From NCBI GenBank assembly GCA_009909085.1, contig JAAANX010000050.1:1-45141 (forward strand): DNA of 45,141 bases, given 5' to 3'. Under the pieces are notes generated by a model. The model ran no database searches, had not been told where the DNA came from, and was given only the letters and a program-made list of their open reading frames with translations. A program made the position numbers and the translations under genes. Shown here piece after piece: positions 18,239-26,034 of this stretch; position 1 is the stretch's first letter; each line of letters starts with the position of its first letter. Source of the DNA: Cyanobacteria bacterium GSL.Bin1. GTDB taxonomy: Bacteria > Cyanobacteriota > Cyanobacteriia > Cyanobacteriales > Rubidibacteraceae.

Positions 18239-19800
18239 TAACTCCCCTTTCGCGGGTATAAGCTTGCTATACTGCTGGAAAAAAGCGGTAGAGGAAAAGC
18301 TGCTCGTGCTTCTCGTTCTAACTGATCAATTTCTCGTCGCCAGCGTACTAAAACGCTTTCCCGTTTCCATTGCTTTTCTCGATCAGGTTCACGAAGCCCC
18401 TGCTGAGGGTTATAAGGATCAAGATAAGGTTGATTGGGATTATTTTTATTCCTACGTTTGAAATGAGTTGTACCAGAGTTGGGTAAAATTCCTCGTTTTC
18501 GCAGCCATCTTTCACAATACACTTGCCACAGGTATTTATGATCATGTCTTTCTCCACCGAAAGCCCGTAAACGCTTTACGGATAACTGAGAAGACTCAAA
18601 CAATTCTTCTTCAATATTCGGATACTGATGACGGTTAAAAATGCGAGTTTCACTTCCACTCCCACGGAAAAACTCGACAACAAACCAATCACCAAAATCA
18701 AAAATACAAACTTCTGTTTCCTCACTCCCATCATTTTTAATAATATCTATATCTTGTTGGATTTGATTTCCTACAACATTGACTGAAGACTGCGGAAGTA
18801 AAATGCGAATGCGTTCAAATCGATCTGAATATTGCTCCCAAAAATACTTTCTGCTATCGAGTTGATTTTCTTCCCAGTCTTGTAAGGGTAACCGTTTTAA
18901 AATAATTTCAACTAACCTTTGGAAATCTCGATAGTTAGCTGCACTAAACCATTGTCTTAACGCACTTTTTCCTTCAGGAGAAAGCCGATTCCACTTCGAT
19001 GCTGTTGCCCGTGAACTATAATTAGTTTGTAGCCACTGGACTAAATTGTTAAACTGTCCCCCAACTTCGGCACTAACTGTTTTTAGTAAGGTTTCGACTG
19101 CACTAATTTCTTGCGCGATCGTCATATCTTGCAAACAGTTGAGTAACCAATTAACATTTTTTTGTTTGGGATTTAATTGCTCAGAAAAAGCAGTCGCGAC
19201 ATATTCTAAAGCATGATCAATAATGCTTAAATTAGTAGGTAGTTGAGCAGTTTTAAATAAGTCTTGAGGTGTTAACTCTTCTTGAAGTGAAAGTTTAGCT
19301 ATCGGTAAAAGTGGATCGCGCCGTTGCAAGGTAATTAGAATTTTAACAGGTAAATCATCATCATTGACATCTGATAAGTTAGAAAAGGTTTCTACCAAAG
19401 AGGGTGCTAAACTATTTCGATAACCGTCATAATAATGAGCTAAACGCCAATACAAACGCTGTTTTACAACATCATTATCAATAGCACTTTCCCAAATCAA
19501 GCGAGAAGTTGATAATCGTTGGTCTTTTGAATGTTTTTGATCCCAGTCTTTTTTATAAGAAATGCAGTAAACCCACTCCAATAAACTAATATTTTCGGCG
19601 TTTCCTTGTGCTAAATCCATAAAAATTTCATCTAAAGAACGAGGAGAACGAGTTTGATATTGATTTACTTCGGGAGGTAGTTCTGGCGGAGAAAATTTAT
19701 TATTCGTTCCAATTTCAGCAGCTAATTTTGTTAGTGCTGTTGGTTTTAACTGAAATGATGAGATAGATGCAATAGGAATAAACCGACTTTCTTTAGTCAT
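18238..19800 (-). CDS. zorC: EH-signature domain protein, ZorC-like (Zorya anti-phage defence)
   Basis: 520 residues, soluble, mostly helical in the first 330. The C-terminal third has the EH-signature pattern: CIFDFGDWFVVEFF, then RIFNRHQYP, then GGERHDHKYLWQVYCERWL (about 414-433) with the Arg-His and Trp pattern of that domain. In Zorya type I systems ZorC is the EH-signature protein that acts with the ZorD nuclease/helicase on invading DNA. It lies 27 bases after zorB, in the usual A-B-C order. No ZorD gene follows: the next complete gene is the aminotransferase. The tail is Arg-rich. The family call rests on recalled motifs plus gene order. Confidence 0.8.
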   Translation of the reverse strand: MTKESRFIPIASISSFQLKPTALTKLAAEIGTNNKFSPPELPPEVNQYQTRSPRSLDEIFMDLAQGNAENISLLEWVYCISYKKDWDQKHSKDQRLSTSRLIWESAIDNDVVKQRLYWRLAHYYDGYRNSLAPSLVETFSNLSDVNDDDLPVKILITLQRRDPLLPIAKLSLQEELTPQDLFKTAQLPTNLSIIDHALEYVATAFSEQLNPKQKNVNWLLNCLQDMTIAQEISAVETLLKTVSAEVGGQFNNLVQWLQTNYSSRATASKWNRLSPEGKSALRQWFSAANYRDFQRLVEIILKRLPLQDWEENQLDSRKYFWEQYSDRFERIRILLPQSSVNVVGNQIQQDIDIIKNDGSEETEVCIFDFGDWFVVEFFRGSGSETRIFNRHQYPNIEEELFESSQLSVKRLRAFGGERHDHKYLWQVYCERWLRKRGILPNSGTTHFKRRNKNNPNQPYLDPYNPQQGLREPDREKQWKRESVLVRWRREIDQLEREARAAFPLPLFSSSIASLYPRKGS

Positions 19801-19827
19801 TAATTTTTCTCCATCTTAAAAGTAATT

Positions 19828-20559
19828 TTATTTGCTTTCTTTATCAATTGATTTTTTAATTTTCCCCTCTTCTTGATTAACAAATTCACTAAAATCAGGA
19901 CGACGTAATTGAAAGCGGAATGTTACTTTCCGATCTCTAGGGTCATCACTTGCTTGATTCGCATCAATTTCTCCACGACCACTAATTAAAATCTTCTCCT
20001 CAAAACGCTCTTCATTAGGGAAATTAAGTTGATCAGAAAAAATATAATTAGTGACAGATAAAGCCCGTTCTAAACTTAAAGCCCGATTCGCTTCATCTGA
20101 ACCTTTAGAACTCGTATGTCCTTCAATGACAACCCGTGCGATTTCTTGTTCAAATTCTTGATCAGAAAAAATCACTTTACTGTACGTAGGAATAAATCTA
20201 TTGAGAAACTGTTTTCCTTCTGGCTTTAGCTCAGACTCTCCTTCTGCAAATAAAATTTTATCATCAAGACTAACATCTCCTGTTTCTGGATCAACTTTTA
20301 CAGCATCATCACCAATTTTATCTTCAATTTCGTCTGCAATTAGCGAAGGCAATTTTTCTAGAATATCTTTATATTTTTGTAACTCTTTGATTGTTTCTTG
20401 CAATTGAACTTGAGTTGCGATAAATAAGAGAGCAAAAAACAAAAGTAATCCTGACATCAAATCACTAATCGAAAGCCAAACTCCTGATTCTTGATCTTCT
20501 TCAATATCTAGATCTAGATCGAGTTCAGAATTAGAATTAAGTTTTTTAAGATCTGACAT
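19828..20559 (-). CDS. zorB: ZorB-like stator protein (MotB/OmpA-type)
   Basis: 243 residues. Order: acidic N-terminal tail (about 1-25), one membrane helix (about 29-50, SISDLMSGLLLFFALLFIA), a linker with short coiled coil, then an OmpA/MotB peptidoglycan-binding domain (about 100-230). Asp33 at the start of the helix is at the position of the ion-carrying Asp of MotB/ZorB stators. The OmpA part has FAEGESELKPEGKQFL, VVIEGHTSSKGS and NRALSLERALSVTNYI. With ZorA it should form an inner-membrane proton-driven motor anchored to the wall. It starts 74 bases after the zorA stop. Confidence 0.88.
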   Translation of the reverse strand: MSDLKKLNSNSELDLDLDIEEDQESGVWLSISDLMSGLLLFFALLFIATQVQLQETIKELQKYKDILEKLPSLIADEIEDKIGDDAVKVDPETGDVSLDDKILFAEGESELKPEGKQFLNRFIPTYSKVIFSDQEFEQEIARVVIEGHTSSKGSDEANRALSLERALSVTNYIFSDQLNFPNEERFEEKILISGRGEIDANQASDDPRDRKVTFRFQLRRPDFSEFVNQEEGKIKKSIDKESK

Positions 20560-20633
20560 TTTTCTCCAAATTATTGACTACAAAAATTTATTTTTTCCCT
20601 AAATTGATATTCTAAGGAAAATGTATGAAAATT

Positions 20634-22865
20634 TTAACGATTACTATCAGAATTTCTTAAATCATTGGCTGCTGCTACCAAATGTTGAGCAACACCCATT
20701 AATCCTTGAGAAGTTTTATTGAGTTGACTGCAAACCTCTTCTGCTGCTTGTTCTGATTCTTGTCGTCCTTGTTCATAAGTTTGATTAGCTTGTTCAAAGT
20801 ATTTGTTTAAATTCTCATTCCAAGTTTCTAACCCTTGATTGAACTTTTGAATCAGATTATCGTAGGCTTGATTGATTTTTTCCGATTCACTTCCGAGAGT
20901 TCTGGCTATTTCTTGAATTTGTTCCAAACGTTCAGCAGACGTTAAACCAGTTGTATTTGCTAGGTCGCTAACAGCTTTTGTTGTTGTTTGAATTTTCTCC
21001 ATACTTTCAATCACTTGTTCTGTCATATTTTTGGTATCTTCTTGGAAAACTCGTTGTAATTCTTTAACAACTTCCTCTAAGCCTTCTCGCTGTCTTCCTA
21101 ATGTTTCTTCAAGGAGGTTATTTTGTTCTTCAAAAAACTGATTGAGTGAATTTTGATAGGTAACGCGAAAGTTTTCTAATTCTTGCTGTACCGTTTGACG
21201 AGTATTTTGCAACATGAAATCAATATTAGTTAATGTTTCATTCAAGTTATCGCTGGCGTTACTCATCATCTCAGAGGCTTCATTTCCAACCCGAGTCAGC
21301 GTATTTGATTGTTCCACAAAAGCGTTATTCGCTTCCTGTAAAATATCTTGAGTAGAAGTTTGCACTTCTTCAAGCATGGTTCTTTGTTGTTGCGCTTGCG
21401 TTCTGAGAGCAGTTTGTAATTCTTCTCGTATTTGTTGGAAAGTATTTGCTGTTTCTTCCGCACTTTCAGCAAAAGCATGACGTTGAGTTTCTAAGCCTGA
21501 AATACTCTCATTCATGGCTTGGGTAATACTGGTTTGTAAATTCTCACCAGCGTTACTCATCATCTCAGAGGCTTCATTTCCAACGCGAGTCAGTGTGTTT
21601 GATTGTTCCACAAAAGCGTTATTTGCTTCCTGTAAAATGTTTTGAGTAGAAGTTTGTACTTCTTCGAGCATTATTCTTTGCTGTTGCGCTTGAGTGGTCA
21701 ATGCTTGTTCTAAGTCTTCTCGTATTCCTCGGAAAGTTGTGGAGGCTTGTTCAGCACTTTCAGCAAAAGCAGTTCGTTGGGCTTCCATTCCTGAAATACT
21801 TTGATCAACTGCGTTATTAATATCTGTCGCCACTTGTTGCATTACGCCTTGGGTATCGGTTTTAAACTGATCTAAAATTTGTTGTAGGTTTTGAGCAAAG
21901 GCTTCGAGTTGTCCAAGCGTTTGTTCTTGGAATTGTTGAATGGTTTGAATAGATGTCGCCAAACTCTCAGAAATTCCCCCTAATTCTTCCTTCAGTTCTT
22001 TAACTGCACTCGAAGCCTCTTGAGTCATTGCTGCGCTTTCATCAAGACGAGTCATTACAGGTTCAATAACCTCTGTTTTTAGTTCTACAATTAAAGTTTG
22101 TAGAAGTTCTTGACGTTGGTTTTCAATGGTTTCACGTTGAAGGTTGAGATCTGTTTTAATTTCTTCAAAAGTAGGGTTTAAGGCGGTTGCAACTTCCTCA
22201 CCAATTATTTCAGGTTTAAGATGAGCTAACGCTTGCAAAGTTTCGTTTTGAGTTTGAAGATCAGTTCTGAACTCTTGGAAACTTGGTTTTAAAGCAGTCG
22301 CAACTTCTTCTCCAATATTTTGAGCGTTGAGAGTTCCTAGCCCTTCCAGTTTTTTCGCAATTTTGCCTAATTCTTCAATGGGATCTGAGGGTTGATTGCG
22401 ATTATTTTGCTCACGAATTTTCGGCATGAGAGAATTACGGCGAATCCGTTTTAAGGTTTCGCTACCAGCGAGAATAAAAATGAATAAACTTGCGCCACCT
22501 AAGCCCCAAAGAGAAGTTGTAAAAGCAGTTTTCATTCCTGCTAAAAGTTCAGTGCTATTGTTTAGAAGTGCATCAGTATTATTGATATTTTCTAAAGCAA
22601 TGCCTTGTAAGCCTTGAGAAATCCCCCAAAAAGTTCCCAAGATTCCGATCGCGGTCAGTAAAGTTGGAATAAAATGTAATGGACTGCGAATATTTCCTTT
22701 ATTAAAAATAGAAAGATCGCGATTTTTACTAATTTGGTTTGCTTTTTTGCCAGTTTGCCTGTAATAGGTAAAACACAGATACGCTTCAATGAGCAATCCG
22801 ATTATGAAAATGATCCGTACAATGTTAATAAAAAACAAGTTATTTGTTTCGATCGCGCTCAACAT
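20634..22865 (-). CDS. zorA: ZorA-like motor protein (MotA/TolQ/ExbB-type) with long coiled-coil tail
   Basis: 743 residues. Three hydrophobic helices lie near 10-32, 63-88 and 112-137; HFIPTLLTAIGILGTFWGIS and MKTAFTTSLWGLGGA carry the MotA/TolQ/ExbB proton-channel pattern. From about 150 to the end the protein is a long, charged, Gln/Glu-rich coiled coil, as in ZorA, whose intracellular tail is needed for defence. Residues 356-453 and 454-551 are a tandem duplication. Its ATG overlaps the stop of the upstream small gene by 7 bases. A chemoreceptor-like or TolQ-like protein is less likely given the zorB and zorC neighbours. Confidence 0.85.
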   Translation of the reverse strand: MLSAIETNNLFFINIVRIIFIIGLLIEAYLCFTYYRQTGKKANQISKNRDLSIFNKGNIRSPLHFIPTLLTAIGILGTFWGISQGLQGIALENINNTDALLNNSTELLAGMKTAFTTSLWGLGGASLFIFILAGSETLKRIRRNSLMPKIREQNNRNQPSDPIEELGKIAKKLEGLGTLNAQNIGEEVATALKPSFQEFRTDLQTQNETLQALAHLKPEIIGEEVATALNPTFEEIKTDLNLQRETIENQRQELLQTLIVELKTEVIEPVMTRLDESAAMTQEASSAVKELKEELGGISESLATSIQTIQQFQEQTLGQLEAFAQNLQQILDQFKTDTQGVMQQVATDINNAVDQSISGMEAQRTAFAESAEQASTTFRGIREDLEQALTTQAQQQRIMLEEVQTSTQNILQEANNAFVEQSNTLTRVGNEASEMMSNAGENLQTSITQAMNESISGLETQRHAFAESAEETANTFQQIREELQTALRTQAQQQRTMLEEVQTSTQDILQEANNAFVEQSNTLTRVGNEASEMMSNASDNLNETLTNIDFMLQNTRQTVQQELENFRVTYQNSLNQFFEEQNNLLEETLGRQREGLEEVVKELQRVFQEDTKNMTEQVIESMEKIQTTTKAVSDLANTTGLTSAERLEQIQEIARTLGSESEKINQAYDNLIQKFNQGLETWNENLNKYFEQANQTYEQGRQESEQAAEEVCSQLNKTSQGLMGVAQHLVAAANDLRNSDSNR
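21213..21800 (-). repeat. Two tandem 294-bp units inside zorA (98 residues each)
   Basis: Unit 1 is 21507-21800 and unit 2 is 21213-21506 (minus strand). Each starts SISG(M/L)E(A/T)QR and includes AFAESAE, QAQQQR(I/T)MLEEVQTST, ILQEANNAFVEQSNTLTRVG and NEASEMMSNA. The second halves are nearly identical in DNA, the first halves more diverged, so the duplication is fairly recent or kept alike by gene conversion. The period is a whole number of codons, so the frame is kept. Confidence 0.9.
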
Positions 22866-23323
22866 ATTGATGAAAATTCCTCACTATTTTTCCTTTGAAT
22901 CAATTGCGTTAATTCTTGTTCAGTTAAAAGTTCTTCAGCAACCCGCACAGGAAGATGGGCTGCATTCCAATGTCCGTTAATGCGATCGCGCAAACGAAGA
23001 CTATAAAGCGGTTCTTCGCTCTCTGTTTCTTCATCAAGGACGAGATACACTTGTTGGGGATAATTCCGTAATAGTCGCAGTTGAAGACTACTTTTGAGAT
23101 CGCGCAGAGAAATAGCTAAGCCCGCATTATGATCCAAAAGTTCTTCTGAGGCTTGTTTCCAAGCGTGATTAATGCTTGTAATTTCTATAACTAGAGTTTT
23201 GAGACTAGGATTAGGATTAAGTTCCATAAGTTGACAGCGTAGGGACAAACCGTTGCGTTGATGATTCCCGCCTGTCAACGAGAACTTGTCAATACTGATG
23301 AGAGACAAGTCTAAATTGTTCAA
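22859..23323 (-). CDS. Unknown small protein, first gene of the zor operon
   Basis: 154 residues, not recognised. The start is TTG at 23321-23323: no ATG or GTG lies between it and the upstream in-frame stop, and no clear Shine-Dalgarno is seen, so the start is uncertain (next ATG at 23227). No membrane helix or signal peptide is visible. It looks like a mixed alpha/beta soluble protein: LSLRCQLMELNP, LKTLVIEITSINHAWKQASE, QQVYLVLDEETESEEPLYSL. The C-terminus LTEQELTQLIQRKNSEE is helical. Its stop overlaps the zorA start by 7 bases, so it is almost surely cotranslated with zorA. A role as regulator or accessory factor of the system is inferred only from position. Confidence 0.7.
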   Translation of the reverse strand: MNNLDLSLISIDKFSLTGGNHQRNGLSLRCQLMELNPNPSLKTLVIEITSINHAWKQASEELLDHNAGLAISLRDLKSSLQLRLLRNYPQQVYLVLDEETESEEPLYSLRLRDRINGHWNAAHLPVRVAEELLTEQELTQLIQRKNSEEFSSIC

Positions 23324-23573
23324 TAGAGGGAGGTGGCGAAAGCTTAGAAAACGCTAGAAATCGAGGTCAAAACAAAGACTAACGGCTGCAATGCCTTAAA
23401 GTGGATGCAGTTATTCGCTGCAGCTGGATTCTGCAAGAGTTAGAACAAGAGCGCGATTGCTTACTACTATTCACATATAAATTATTGCATTTGTCACTTT
23501 TTTCATTAACTTGGGAAACACCAATTCGGTTGATGTAGCAGAGAACTTGTTCCCAACAAGGAAAGAATTACTT
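23324..23573. other. Gene-free spacer upstream of the zor operon
   Basis: About 250 bases with no intact gene. It should hold the zor operon promoter (minus strand), which I could not place with confidence. It contains a 31-base segment (23435-23465) that matches part of recN with one mismatch, and looks like decayed coding sequence in places. Confidence 0.4.
23435..23465 (+). repeat. 31-bp near-copy of a recN internal segment
   Basis: The bases match recN 33308-33338 at 30 of 31 positions; the one difference breaks the HIP1 palindrome (GCGATTGC here, GCGATCGC in recN). In frame it reads ELEQERD(C/R)LL, a heptad-like sequence common in coiled coils, so it could also derive from the charged tail of a lost gene. 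Confidence 0.6.
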
Positions 23574-23681
23574 ATATAGCGCTACGGATTCACGTTAGGA
23601 CATAAGTTATGGTCTAAAAAACTGATACTATTACACGACCACCGAAGCCAAATGTCCTAACCTCGTTGCGTACTGCTATAT
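23574..23681. mobile_element. 108-bp MITE-like element with 30-bp imperfect terminal inverted repeats
   Basis: Left arm 23574-23603 and right arm 23652-23681 are inverted copies. Both begin ATATAGC, share TACG and end GTTAGGACAT; 22 or so of 30 positions match. The 48-base centre encodes nothing. TA lies at both outer edges, which would fit a TA-targeting (IS630/Tc1-like) parent, but that family is a guess. A structured RNA or terminator is an alternative. Confidence 0.6.
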
Positions 23682-23696
23682 CAAAAAAAATGCAAG

Positions 23697-23808
23697 CAGA
23701 AGCTCAGACAAACTCAAACAGAATTGTAGGAAGCCCAAACCGAAGCTTAGCAGGCACACGCTGAAAATAACAAACTGGCTGCCAAACTTCGTGAAATGGG
23801 GATTGCCC
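23697..23808 (+). pseudogene. Decayed C-terminal tail of a Uma2-family (DUF820) gene
   Basis: Plus-strand frame from 23697 reads QKLRQTQTEL, stop (23727-23729), EAQTEA, stop (23748-23750), QAHAENNKLAAKLREMGI. This is the Ala/Glu/Gln-rich tail ending KLREMGI that closes many cyanobacterial Uma2 proteins; the intact Uma2 gene nearby ends ARRLRELGIDPDSL. Two in-frame stops and no catalytic domain show it is dead. It begins 15 bases after the inverted-repeat element. Confidence 0.65.
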
Positions 23809-23817
23809 GAATACGCT

Positions 23818-24987
23818 TTAATTTTTCTGCATTGCTTTGGCTAATTCTTGAGCAACTTCTGGACGCGAGAACTCTTCTGGGGGTAATTGTCCTTCTCGTA
23901 ACATTGCCCGAACTTTGGTTCCGGAGAGGTGAAGTCGTTCTTCGGGAGTGCTAGGGCTTGTTTTGGTGGTTGCCATTTGTTTGGTACGCTTGCAGTAGAA
24001 AGCATGTTCAAAGCGCATGGGAGTAATGCCTAACGCTTCGGGGTCAAATTCGTCGAAAATTTCTTGCGCATCATAGGTGCCATAGTAGTCGCCAACACCG
24101 GCATGATCGCGCCCGACAATAAAATGGGTGCAACCGTAGTTTTTCCGCACCAGGGCATGGAAAATCGCTTCTCTGGGTCCCGCGTAACGCATGGCGGCGG
24201 GGTAAATCGCAAGGGTCACCCGATCTTGCGGGTAATAGTGATTGATCATGATTTCATAACACCGCATCCGCACATCAGCAGGGATATCATCGCTTTTAGT
24301 GGCGCCAACAAGCGGATGTAAAAATAAGCCATCAACCACTTCCAGGGCGCATTTCTGAATGTATTCGTGGGCGCGGTGGATGGGGTTGCGGGTTTGGAAA
24401 CCGACAATGGTGTTCCAGCCTTTCTCACGGAAAAGGGCACGGGATTGAATGGGATCAATCTGATAATTGGGAAAGAGAGGATGGGGATCCCGCTCTAATA
24501 ACCAAATTGGTCCGGCGAGGTTAATGGCCCCCTTTTGATAAATTACCGCAACGCCGGGGTGTTTTTCTTCATCGGTGCGGTAGACGTTAATCGCTTCATG
24601 AGCTTTGTTATAGCGGTACTTTTGCGTAAGTTCTAAAACGCCAAGAAAGCGTCCGTTAGGATCGTCAAGACGAATCCAACTCCCTTCTTTGAGGGGTTCT
24701 GCTTCTTCTTCACTAACAGAGAGCGTTACCGGGATGGACCAAGGTAGACCATTTTCGAGGTGCATGTCCTCAACTACTCGCTCGTAGTCCGCTTGTTCCA
24801 TAAACCCCCGTAAAGGGCTAAAGCCACCAATAGCGATCATTTCTAGATCAGAAACCGCTCGTTGATCCAATTGCACTCGCGCTAAGCTCTCGGCTTGGGC
24901 AAGAAATTCTTGTTTTTCGGCTTCATTAGCAATGCAGTTAATTAGTTGCCCCCCGTGAGGCGCGATCGCGTCGTGTTGATTACTCAT
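23818..24987 (-). CDS. sat: Sulfate adenylyltransferase (ATP sulfurylase)
   Basis: 389 residues, the usual bacterial/cyanobacterial length. It makes adenosine phosphosulfate from ATP and sulfate, the first step of sulfate assimilation. The active-site motif [16 protein letters not shown] and the [12 protein letters not shown] loop are intact, as are the N-terminal PUA-like part ([16 protein letters not shown]) and the [12 protein letters not shown]-like zone ([14 protein letters not shown]). ATG start at 24987. It borders the right end of the zor island and is transcribed towards it. Confidence 0.96.
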   Translation of the reverse strand: MSNQHDAIAPHGGQLINCIANEAEKQEFLAQAESLARVQLDQRAVSDLEMIAIGGFSPLRGFMEQADYERVVEDMHLENGLPWSIPVTLSVSEEEAEPLKEGSWIRLDDPNGRFLGVLELTQKYRYNKAHEAINVYRTDEEKHPGVAVIYQKGAINLAGPIWLLERDPHPLFPNYQIDPIQSRALFREKGWNTIVGFQTRNPIHRAHEYIQKCALEVVDGLFLHPLVGATKSDDIPADVRMRCYEIMINHYYPQDRVTLAIYPAAMRYAGPREAIFHALVRKNYGCTHFIVGRDHAGVGDYYGTYDAQEIFDEFDPEALGITPMRFEHAFYCKRTKQMATTKTSPSTPEERLHLSGTKVRAMLREGQLPPEEFSRPEVAQELAKAMQKN

Positions 24988-25020
24988 AAATGTTTTGCAG
25001 GGAATCTAAATTTAACAAGT

Positions 25021-25080
25021 TGTTACAAACTCTTATCCTACCAAGGGACGGACTTTCTAAGTCACAATGTTAAACAAAGT
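25021..25080 (+). repeat. 60-bp direct repeat, copy 1 (upstream of the Uma2 gene)
   Basis: Begins TGTTACAAAC and contains the invariant CCAAGGGACGGACTTTCTAA stretch. It matches 25951-26010 at all but about seven positions. The two copies are 930 bases apart and bracket the Uma2-family gene. Confidence 0.85.
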
Positions 25081-25165
25081 CGTGATCGCGCAGGTGAAGA
25101 AAGTTCCCCAGGGCATGAGGAGTTATCTTAGAAGCAGTGAACTTATCATGGCATTAAAAGGAACA

Positions 25166-25843
25166 ATGCTAGACTATTCTTTGCGACAAAATCTCCCCAC
25201 TGCTGAAGATTTACCAGATAGCGACGATACCCCTGTGGATAATGAACTGCAACGTTTAATTCCTAATCTCCTTCAAAGTATCCTTGCCATGATTTGGTCA
25301 GATCGTTGGGATTGGTATTTTGGGGTGGATATGGGAATCTATTACGATCCGCAAAAAAGTGCAATTGTTCCTGATAGCTTTTTAAGTGTAGGTGTTCCTC
25401 GCATTTTAGATGAAAACTTACGTTTGAGTTATGTGCTGTGGGAAGAGAAAACGGTTCCCATTTTGGTGTTAGAAGTGGTTTCCCAAACTCGTCGCGGAGA
25501 ATATACTGAAAAAAAAGAGCTTTATCAAAATTTAGGCATTCAGTATTATGCGATCTATAATCCGCAACGGAAAAGAAAACCGCGTTTAGAGGTGTATTCT
25601 TTAGAAAATCAGCAGTATGTGTTGTTAGGAAATGAATCTCCCATCTGGTTAGACAAAATCGGTTTAGGAATTGGAAAAGAAGTGGGAACGTATCAACAAA
25701 TTACGCGGGAATGGCTCTATTGGTTTGATGAGAACGGAGAGCGATTTTTAACCCCTGAGGAACGATCGCGCCAAGCTGAAAGCAAAGCCGAACGCTACGC
25801 CAGAAGACTACGAGAACTTGGAATTGATCCTGATTCTCTTTAA
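25166..25843 (+). CDS. Uma2-family (DUF820) restriction-endonuclease-like protein
   Basis: 225 residues from ATG 25166. Uma2 proteins have a PD-(D/E)XK nuclease fold, occur in large numbers in cyanobacteria and have no settled function. Seen: LPTAEDLPDSDDTPVDNELQ at the N-terminus, DWYFGVDMGIYYDP, SAIVPDSFLSVGV (Pro-Asp), and the E-V-V-S with VLEVVSQTRRGEY-KK nuclease core. The charged tail ends LRELGIDPDSL. I chose 25166 because AAAAGGA precedes it; a longer frame from ATG 25067 lacks such a site and starts inside the 60-bp repeat. Lies between sat and the hydrolase gene, flanked by the repeats, suggesting arrival by insertion. Confidence 0.85.
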   Translation: MLDYSLRQNLPTAEDLPDSDDTPVDNELQRLIPNLLQSILAMIWSDRWDWYFGVDMGIYYDPQKSAIVPDSFLSVGVPRILDENLRLSYVLWEEKTVPILVLEVVSQTRRGEYTEKKELYQNLGIQYYAIYNPQRKRKPRLEVYSLENQQYVLLGNESPIWLDKIGLGIGKEVGTYQQITREWLYWFDENGERFLTPEERSRQAESKAERYARRLRELGIDPDSL

Positions 25844-25845
25844 TT

Positions 25846-25880
25846 TAGTCATTGGTCATTGGTTATTGGTTATTGGTTAA
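25846..25880 (-). repeat. Short heptanucleotide array (five units)
   Basis: Five 7-base units TAGTCAT, TGGTCAT, TGGTTAT, TGGTTAT, TGGTTAA; on the minus strand they are the CCAATGA/CCAATAA type seen in the larger arrays at 27205 and 34355. It starts two bases after the Uma2 stop codon. Confidence 0.8.
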
Positions 25881-25950
25881 TACCCAGGATCGAAGGAGTA
25901 ACATCCTGATCGCGTTCTTTTCCACCCTCTCTTCATACCATTATCTGGGT

Positions 25951-26010
25951 TGTTACAAACGCTTATCTGACCAAGGGACGGACTTTCTAAGTCACAATAT
26001 TAGACAAAGC
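25951..26010 (+). repeat. 60-bp direct repeat, copy 2 (upstream of the cysteine hydrolase gene)
   Basis: Second copy of the 25021-25080 segment, ending 24 bases before the ATG at 26035. Being just upstream of a gene in both places, it probably carries promoter or leader sequence; which copy is original cannot be told from this window. Confidence 0.85.
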
Positions 26011-26034
26011 GCTTTTTGAGCAAGGGAAATCACC

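Noticed and set aside
18219-18461. Plus-strand frame over the zorC 3' end, considered as a small antitoxin-like gene
   Set aside because: Antisense to conserved zorC and relic coding sequence; no start signal or recognisable domain.
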